A stretch of DNA of 32,021 bases. It comes from Clostridiales bacterium (lineage in GTDB: Bacteria; Bacillota; Clostridia; Oscillospirales; Oscillospiraceae). The notes under the pieces were generated by a model, which saw only the letters and a list, made by a program, of their open reading frames with translations, did no database searches and was not told where the DNA came from. The position numbers and the translations under genes were made by a program. The DNA is taken from NCBI GenBank assembly GCA_902363045.1, contig CABIYX010000036.1:1-32021 (forward strand). Direction: 5' to 3'. Shown here one piece after another: positions 27,995-32,021 of this stretch; the first letter of the stretch is position 1; each line of letters starts with the position of its first letter.

Positions 27995-29008
27995 ATGGAC
28001 CATTCCCACATCCCTCAGGGGTACACCCCCCTGCTCAATATTTATGAGACGCAAAAGGCCATCGGCCTGCTCCACCGCCTGTTTGAGGACCGCCTCAGCG
28101 GCGCCCTCCGCCTCCACCGGGTCTCCGCCCCCCTGTTCGTAGCCAAGTCCTCCGGCCTGAACGATGATCTGAACGGCGTGGAGCGCCCCGTTGCCTTTGA
28201 CATCCGCGGCGTGTCCGACACCGCCGTGGTGGTCCACTCCCTGGCCAAGTGGAAGCGCCTGGCCCTGAAGCGCTATCAGTTCCACCCCGGCGAGGGCCTG
28301 TACACCGACATGAACGCCATCCGCCGGGATGAGGATCTGGACAACCTCCACTCCGCCTATGTGGACCAGTGGGACTGGGAGAAGATCATCACCGCTGAGG
28401 ACCGCAACCTGGACTATCTGAAGGACACCGTCCGGGCCATCGTGGGCGCGCTGCGGGACACCCAGGCCTTCCTGCGCTCCGTGTTCCCCCAGCTGTCCGT
28501 TCTGCCCGAGCTGCCCGAAAAGGTGACCTTCGTCACCTCTCAGGAGCTGGAGGATCTGTACCCCGACTTCACCGCCAAGGAGCGGGAGAACGCCTTCGTC
28601 CGGGAACATCCTGCCACCTTCCTCATCGGCATCGGCGGCAAGCTGCGCTCCGGCAAGCCCCACGACGGCCGCGCCCCCGACTATGACGACTGGAGCCTCA
28701 ACGGCGACCTGCTCTGCTGGGACAGCGTCAACGGCCACGCAGTAGAGCTCTCCTCCATGGGGATCCGCGTCAGCCCCGAGTCCCTGGACCGCCAGCTCAC
28801 CCTGGCCGGCTGTGATGACCGCCGGGAGCTCCCCTTCCATAAGATGCTCCTGGAGGGGCAGCTGCCCCTGACCATGGGCGGCGGCATCGGCCAGTCCCGG
28901 GTCTCTATGCTGCTCCTGGGCAAGTCCCACATCGGCGAGGTGCAGGTATCCCTCTGGGATGACAGCTCCCTCACCGCCTGCGACGCCGCCGGGGTCATGC
29001 TCCTCTGA
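27995..29008 (+). CDS. asnA: Aspartate--ammonia ligase (asparagine synthetase A)
   Basis: 337 aa, ATG behind AAAAGGAG. AsnA makes asparagine from aspartate, ammonia and ATP in the cytoplasm and has a class II aminoacyl-tRNA-synthetase-like fold. Motifs: TQKAIGLLHRLFEDRLSGALRLHRVSAPLFV, SGLNDDLNGVERPV, VVHSLAKWKRLAL, GEGLYTDMNAIRRDE, YVDQWDWEK, a C-terminal LSSMGIRVSPESLDRQL, and the class II motif 3-like GGGIGQSRVSMLLL. Length and order are typical. It is a single-gene unit with its own promoter and terminator. Confidence 0.96.
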   Translation: MDHSHIPQGYTPLLNIYETQKAIGLLHRLFEDRLSGALRLHRVSAPLFVAKSSGLNDDLNGVERPVAFDIRGVSDTAVVVHSLAKWKRLALKRYQFHPGEGLYTDMNAIRRDEDLDNLHSAYVDQWDWEKIITAEDRNLDYLKDTVRAIVGALRDTQAFLRSVFPQLSVLPELPEKVTFVTSQELEDLYPDFTAKERENAFVREHPATFLIGIGGKLRSGKPHDGRAPDYDDWSLNGDLLCWDSVNGHAVELSSMGIRVSPESLDRQLTLAGCDDRRELPFHKMLLEGQLPLTMGGGIGQSRVSMLLLGKSHIGEVQVSLWDDSSLTACDAAGVMLL

Positions 29009-29026
29009 TCGCTCCTTCCTTTATCA

Positions 29027-29058
29027 AAAACCGGCTGCCTCTGTGCGGCCGGTTTTTT
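29027..29058 (+). terminator. Rho-independent terminator of asnA
   Basis: AAAACCGGC (29027-29035) pairs with GCCGGTTTT (29048-29056), followed by further T's. Confidence 0.88.
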
Positions 29059-29112
29059 GTGCCTGCTGGCGTGATCCCGCCCATCCTCCTGTCCTGCTGC
29101 GATCCGCCTGAA

Positions 29113-29930
29113 CCCCCGTAGGGGCGGCCACCACATCACGCATAACCGAAATTGCCCCATAGGGGCGGGTCTCCTGACCCACCCGCCCACCGTGGACCGT
29201 GATGCCCGTAGGGCGCGACGACCCGGCGCGCCGCCTCACAGGGTTTCGCCCGCCGGTTTTCCGCCGCAGAATGTTTCCCCGCCATCCCGTAGGGGAGGGG
29301 CTCGCCCCTCCCGTTGCCTCGTCCTGCTGTGATCTGCCTGAACCCCCGTAGGGGCGGCCCCATGTGGCCGCCCGTCCTCCGGTTCTGCTGTATTTTACTT
29401 GAGGTGTTGTAGGGGCGGATCTCCTGATCCGCCCGCCGGTTTTCCAGAAGGGTTTCATTCCTCCCGGGCCACTGGGCCCTGATACAGTGCAAAATTTCGG
29501 TTGATATGGTTCCACAGCCGCGCCTGTTTCCGACCAGCCGTGGCAGAGGGTGCGAGTCGGGGACGCCGATCCGCCCACAATGGCCGCTGCAGGCGGCCCC
29601 CAACACAACGCCCCATGTGCCCGCCTGTCCTCTGCCGGGGAATCTCTCTCTACCACCCCGTAGGGGAGGGGCTTGTCCCTCCCGTTGTCCGGTTTTGCTG
29701 TATTTCGTCTGACACCCCGTAGGGGCGGGTCTCCTGACCCGCCCGTCCTTCGCGGACCATGACACTCGTAGAGCGCGACGGCACGGCGCGCCGACCCGCA
29801 GGACGAACCCCCCGGCGTTGACCGAAGAAATTCCGGAAACTGGCGGGAGGGGCAAGCCCCTCCCCTACGGAACAACAGGGAAACCGTCCCTCAACGGAGA
29901 ACGGGCGGCCACAGAGGGCCGCCCCTACGG
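29113..29930. repeat. Array of GTAGGGGCGG-type palindromic repeats
   Basis: This roughly 0.9-kb intergenic stretch has no credible gene. At least eleven units begin with CGTAGGGG or a close variant and continue into a hairpin. Plus-oriented units lie near 29117, 29159, 29206, 29288, 29347, 29409, 29659, 29719 and 29767; inverted units lie at 29844-29870 and 29902-29930. Hairpin arms fall into a few types: GGGGCGGGT/ACCCGCCC, GGGGAGGGG/CCCCTCCC, GGGCGGCC/GGCCGCCC and GGGCGCG/CGCGCC. The sequence between units repeats too: 29160-29233 matches 29720-29793 and 29286-29355 matches 29657-29726, so blocks were duplicated. The long ORFs here are by-products of the repeats. The type looks like a dispersed REP/MITE-like family, but genome copy number is not visible. 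Confidence 0.85.
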
Positions 29931-29955
29931 CGTTTCAGGCAGGACACAGCAAAAC

Positions 29956-29979
29956 AGGGCGGCCCGCCGGGGCCGCCCT
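29956..29979 (-). terminator. Hairpin after the 29983-30408 gene
   Basis: AGGGCGGCC (29956-29964) and GGCCGCCCT (29971-29979) form a perfect 9-bp stem 3 bp after the minus-strand stop; on the minus strand GTTTTGCTG follows. It is probably the terminator, perhaps derived from the adjacent repeat family. Confidence 0.6.
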
Positions 29980-29982
29980 CAT

Positions 29983-30408
29983 TCATCCTTCTCTGCCGGA
30001 AAACAGCATCCGAAATCCCAGCCACAGCGCGGCCCCGTTGACCAGCGGAAGCGCCGCCGCCCACCGCCATCCGACCCAGAGGCACAGCCCCATGGCCAGC
30101 AGGCTGACCGCCATGCTGAGCGCACTGCTCCAGAGATAGGCCCGCCGCCCGCCCGGAAGGAGCTGGGTATCTTCATCCTTCTTGAACCACCACACCCCGC
30201 TGGTGAAGGTCCGCTTTTCAAACCAACCGCTGACCGCCAGCAGGAGCGTCAGGATGGTCACATCCACGAACAAAAGCGGACTTTTGTTGTAGTTCAGATA
30301 CCCCAGCCCCTCACGCAGGGCCCTGTCTATCAAATGGCTTTCCCAAAGTGGGAGCGGGAAAACCGCAAGGAACCCCAGGATTACGTCCCGCCGGCGAAAT
30401 GGTTTCAT
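29983..30408 (-). CDS. Small integral-membrane protein, unknown function
   Basis: 141 aa, ATG behind GAGAGGAGACAG. Four hydrophobic segments are visible: DVILGFLAVFPLPLW (about 8-22), LLFVDVTILTLLLAVSGWF (about 45-63), AYLWSSALSMAVSLLAMGLCLWVGW (about 90-114) and AAALPLVNGAALWLGFRML (about 116-135). A charged loop, FEKRTFTSGVWWFKKDEDTQ, lies between helices 2 and 3. I do not recognise a family. It follows another small membrane protein gene by 36 bp, so the two probably form one unit. They share the size and the four-helix layout but little sequence. Confidence 0.7.
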   Translation of the reverse strand: MKPFRRRDVILGFLAVFPLPLWESHLIDRALREGLGYLNYNKSPLLFVDVTILTLLLAVSGWFEKRTFTSGVWWFKKDEDTQLLPGGRRAYLWSSALSMAVSLLAMGLCLWVGWRWAAALPLVNGAALWLGFRMLFSGREG

Positions 30409-30444
30409 GTCCGCTGTCTCCTCTCTTGTGCGGCTGTCCCTCTT

Positions 30445-30855
30445 TTATTCCTCCGCCTTGGGAGTCTGCTCCGGCGGCAGGCGGAAACGCCCCGGGACGA
30501 ACCGATAGACCAGATAGCACGCCGACCGGATCAGCATACAGGCCGCCAGATAGGCGGGAAACGCTCCGTTCACCATGATCCAGCGCGCATTTTCCGGCAG
30601 AGCAAATTGGATCAGCCAGTTTCCCCCTATCGCGATCACCAGGAACAGGATCCATTCCATGCGGCGGAACCGCTTTGCAAAGATCCTTCTGGCCTCCTCT
30701 CTGCCCACAGACGTCCCACACTGAACGCCAAGCCCCACCGCCAGCGTCAGCAGCTCCTGCACGATGTTCATGGGCACGAACCACAGCGCATAGGCCGCGC
30801 CGAGCGTCACCAAAAACGCCAGTACCTCCAAAAGCTTTCTTGTCCGTATAGACAT
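30445..30855 (-). CDS. Small integral-membrane protein, unknown function
   Basis: 136 aa from ATG 30855, spaced well from AGAGAGGTG; an in-frame GTG four codons upstream overlaps that site. Hydrophobic stretches: LLEVLAFLVTLGAAYALWFVP (about 8-28), IVQELLTLAVGLGVQ, MEWILFLVIAIGGNWLIQFAL, and GAFPAYLAACMLIRSACYLVY. A basic loop (GREEARRIFAKRFRR) separates the halves. No family recognised. It is likely co-transcribed with the downstream membrane protein gene. Confidence 0.68.
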   Translation of the reverse strand: MSIRTRKLLEVLAFLVTLGAAYALWFVPMNIVQELLTLAVGLGVQCGTSVGREEARRIFAKRFRRMEWILFLVIAIGGNWLIQFALPENARWIMVNGAFPAYLAACMLIRSACYLVYRFVPGRFRLPPEQTPKAEE

Positions 30856-30902
30856 CGTCCTGTTCACCTCTCTTAATAAATGTCTGAACTGAGATTTTTA
30901 CA

Positions 30903-30931
30903 GTTCCCGCCTCCCTCTGGGAGGCGGGAAC
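30903..30931. other. Perfect 13-bp hairpin between two minus-strand genes
   Basis: GTTCCCGCCTCCC (30903-30915), loop TCT, GGGAGGCGGGAAC (30919-30931). No T-run follows on either strand, though on the minus strand it lies just after the 30952-31455 gene. It may be a factor-assisted terminator or an mRNA stabiliser. Confidence 0.6.
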
Positions 30932-30951
30932 ATACAAAGGATCATATCTGC

Positions 30952-31455
30952 TCACTTCATTGTGATCTCTCTGGTGTACGAATCTGTTGTGCCATCCAGT
31001 CCCACAAAATCATAGTGGCTGACCAACCACTTGGTTTCCACTACTCTTTTACTTTCATCCAGACGATCCACACGGTACTTATACTTCATGGACAAGGTAA
31101 CGGTGTAAGTACCCGCTCGCGCATAAGGCTCCTGCGCATAAATATGGTTGACAAACGCTTCGGCAATCCCACTGACAAGTCTTTCTTTGTCCGACTCTCC
31201 CGGTATACCAGCTTCAATTATATCTCCAACACATTCCGCAATATAACCTTTAACCTTATCTTTGTCCTTTGCTTCTTCCTCCGTGACTGTAACGGTATTG
31301 GTCCTGCCCAAAGGCTTAGTCTCATAGGTATAGTAGTAACGGTTGTTAAAAGGCTCAACCTCCTCGCCGCCCGGCATACCGGCCGCAAAGCTGGGAGACG
31401 CCACGCCCAGGATCAGTACCATCGCCATCAGAAGAGACATCAGCTTCTTTTTCAT
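30952..31455 (-). CDS. Exported protein of unknown function
   Basis: 167 aa, ATG with AAAGGTGAG upstream. The signal peptide is clear: KKK, hydrophobic LMSLLMAMVLILGVASP, cleavage after SFA near residue 24. The mature domain (about 143 aa) contains NNRYYYTYETKPLGRTNTVTVTEEEAKDKDKVKGY, a helical stretch IAECVGDIIEAGIPG, and beta-rich TYTVTLSMKYKYRVDRLDESKRVVETKW. No family recognised. A similar-sized exported protein gene precedes it on the same strand (76 bp away). Confidence 0.72.
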   Translation of the reverse strand: MKKKLMSLLMAMVLILGVASPSFAAGMPGGEEVEPFNNRYYYTYETKPLGRTNTVTVTEEEAKDKDKVKGYIAECVGDIIEAGIPGESDKERLVSGIAEAFVNHIYAQEPYARAGTYTVTLSMKYKYRVDRLDESKRVVETKWLVSHYDFVGLDGTTDSYTREITMK

Positions 31456-31530
31456 AGTCTAGCACTCACCTTTCTCAAATTTCAAGATGTTTCCAGAACT
31501 TTTTCGCGTTTTGGTACTTTTTATATGGTC

Positions 31531-31974
31531 TTACGCTGTTTCTTCCGAGGAATAGATCGTTGCGCTCTCCGAATCGCTCCCGGACCAAGCAGTCACCACC
31601 GCCTTGGCACGATAGGTCTTGCCAGCAGTAACCTTCTTTTCCTCGGACACCGAAGCCCGTCCACCATTGGACTCATCAGACCATGTGGCAACGGTTTTCC
31701 AGGTAGTCCCGGACTTTTCCTGGAGATAGGCCACAACTTTACAGCGGTCAGCCACCCCAGTTTGACCAGTGACCCATCCCTTGACCGTAGCCTTCCCATC
31801 AGAAATTCTAAACTCCAGATTTTTCCCTTTGATATACAATGCATAGGGTGTCATTTCCCCCTGACTGGGCGGGTCCGAAAGTTCTACCGCCGATACGACT
31901 GGAATCATACCACCATACAAACAGAGGGACACACACAAAATCGGGATGCATCTGTCAAGTAAAAGTAGACACAA
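31531..31974 (-). pseudogene. Exported protein gene that appears to have lost its 5' end to a mobile element
   Basis: The open frame gives 147 aa, but its first codons (TTG TGT CTA CTT TTA CTT GAC) lie in a sequence that looks like an insertion-element end. From CIPILCVSLCLYGGMIPVVSA it reads as the hydrophobic core and cleavage region of a signal peptide whose start and basic residues are missing. The mature part, FRISDGKATVKGWVTGQTGVADRCKVVAYLQEKSGTTWKTVATWSDESNGGRASVSEEKKVTAGKTYRAKAVVTAW, is a beta-rich domain seen in many exported clostridial proteins, with no assigned function. A remaining low-level start (TTG) is possible, but there is no ribosome-binding site. Confidence 0.5.
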
Positions 31975-32021
31975 AAAAGCGCAGCTAACAGAAGCCCAGT
32001 TCGGTCCTGTACTGAACTGGG
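31953..32021. mobile_element. Probable end of an insertion element (partial, continues right)
   Basis: TGTCAAGTAAAAGTAGACAC (31953-31972) resembles a terminal inverted repeat of the TGTCnnnnnnnnnnnGACA kind and marks an abrupt switch from the coding frame. Just inside, CCCAGTTC (1 of 2 arms) and GAACTGGG form a hairpin at 31995-32021, a structure often found near IS ends. The transposase would lie beyond the window, so family and boundaries are unproven. Confidence 0.45.

Noticed and set aside
29024..29875. Long ORFs across the hairpin-repeat array
   Set aside because: Their translations only repeat the palindromic units, and their frames change between units; no start signals.
29113..29930. 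CRISPR array
   Set aside because: Units are palindromic with changing arms, irregular spacing and mixed orientation, and the intervals are themselves repeated; no cas genes.

Overview
The window looks like chromosomal DNA from a GC-rich, spore-forming, anaerobic gut Firmicute, most likely a member of the Oscillospiraceae (the Flavonifractor/Lawsonibacter neighbourhood). This rests on content: dipicolinate synthase A and B, the germination protease GPR, a BlaI/M56 pair, a split B12-dependent methionine synthase, an RNHCP protein, sigma-A promoters with 17-bp spacers, and GC-rich intergenic palindromic repeats. The species call is inference. Nearly everything is ordinary housekeeping and accessory sequence. 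No CRISPR array or prophage is visible.

Left edge to 2.2 kb: three tandem, near-consensus sigma-A promoters point left, out of the window, and look like the promoter cluster of an rRNA operon. Rightward lie metA (homoserine O-acetyltransferase type) and an in-frame MGMT-like/HD-family reading frame whose HD core is missing. 2.2-7.7 kb: a BlaI-type repressor with two operator dyads and an overlapping M56 (BlaR1/MecR1-like) peptidase gene. Three tandem genes follow that share an almost identical 56-residue N-terminus resembling the C-terminal anchor of M56 proteins, each with a different exported domain. The last two contain a 280-bp DNA duplication. This is the most unusual part of the window.

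7.7-13.7 kb: gpr (minus), then rpsT, a yihY family gene, ridA and secG (plus), a HAD phosphatase (minus), and an AT-richer patch with a lipoprotein, an XRE membrane regulator, a perfect 15-bp inverted repeat and tRNA-Pro(GGG). 13.8-20.1 kb: a threonine/serine dehydratase, a thioredoxin reductase homologue with degenerate NADPH motifs followed by thioredoxin, a secreted protein with an SLH-like region and two complete class I amidotransferase domains (minus), and dpaA-dpaB behind a possible mother-cell (sigma-K-like) promoter.

20.1-27.7 kb: a minus-strand run of xth, a flavin/nitroimidazole-reductase-like gene, ggt, metF, the MetH reactivation domain and metH. MetF supplies methyl-THF, MetH methylates homocysteine, and the separate activation protein rescues oxidised cobalamin; with metA this makes methionine synthesis the main pathway theme. 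An RNHCP protein with a possible leader peptide is divergent from asnA. 29.1-29.98 kb is a dense array of GTAGGGGCGG-type hairpin repeats. The right end has two small membrane proteins and two exported proteins; the last appears to have lost its start to a mobile element whose end lies at the window edge.
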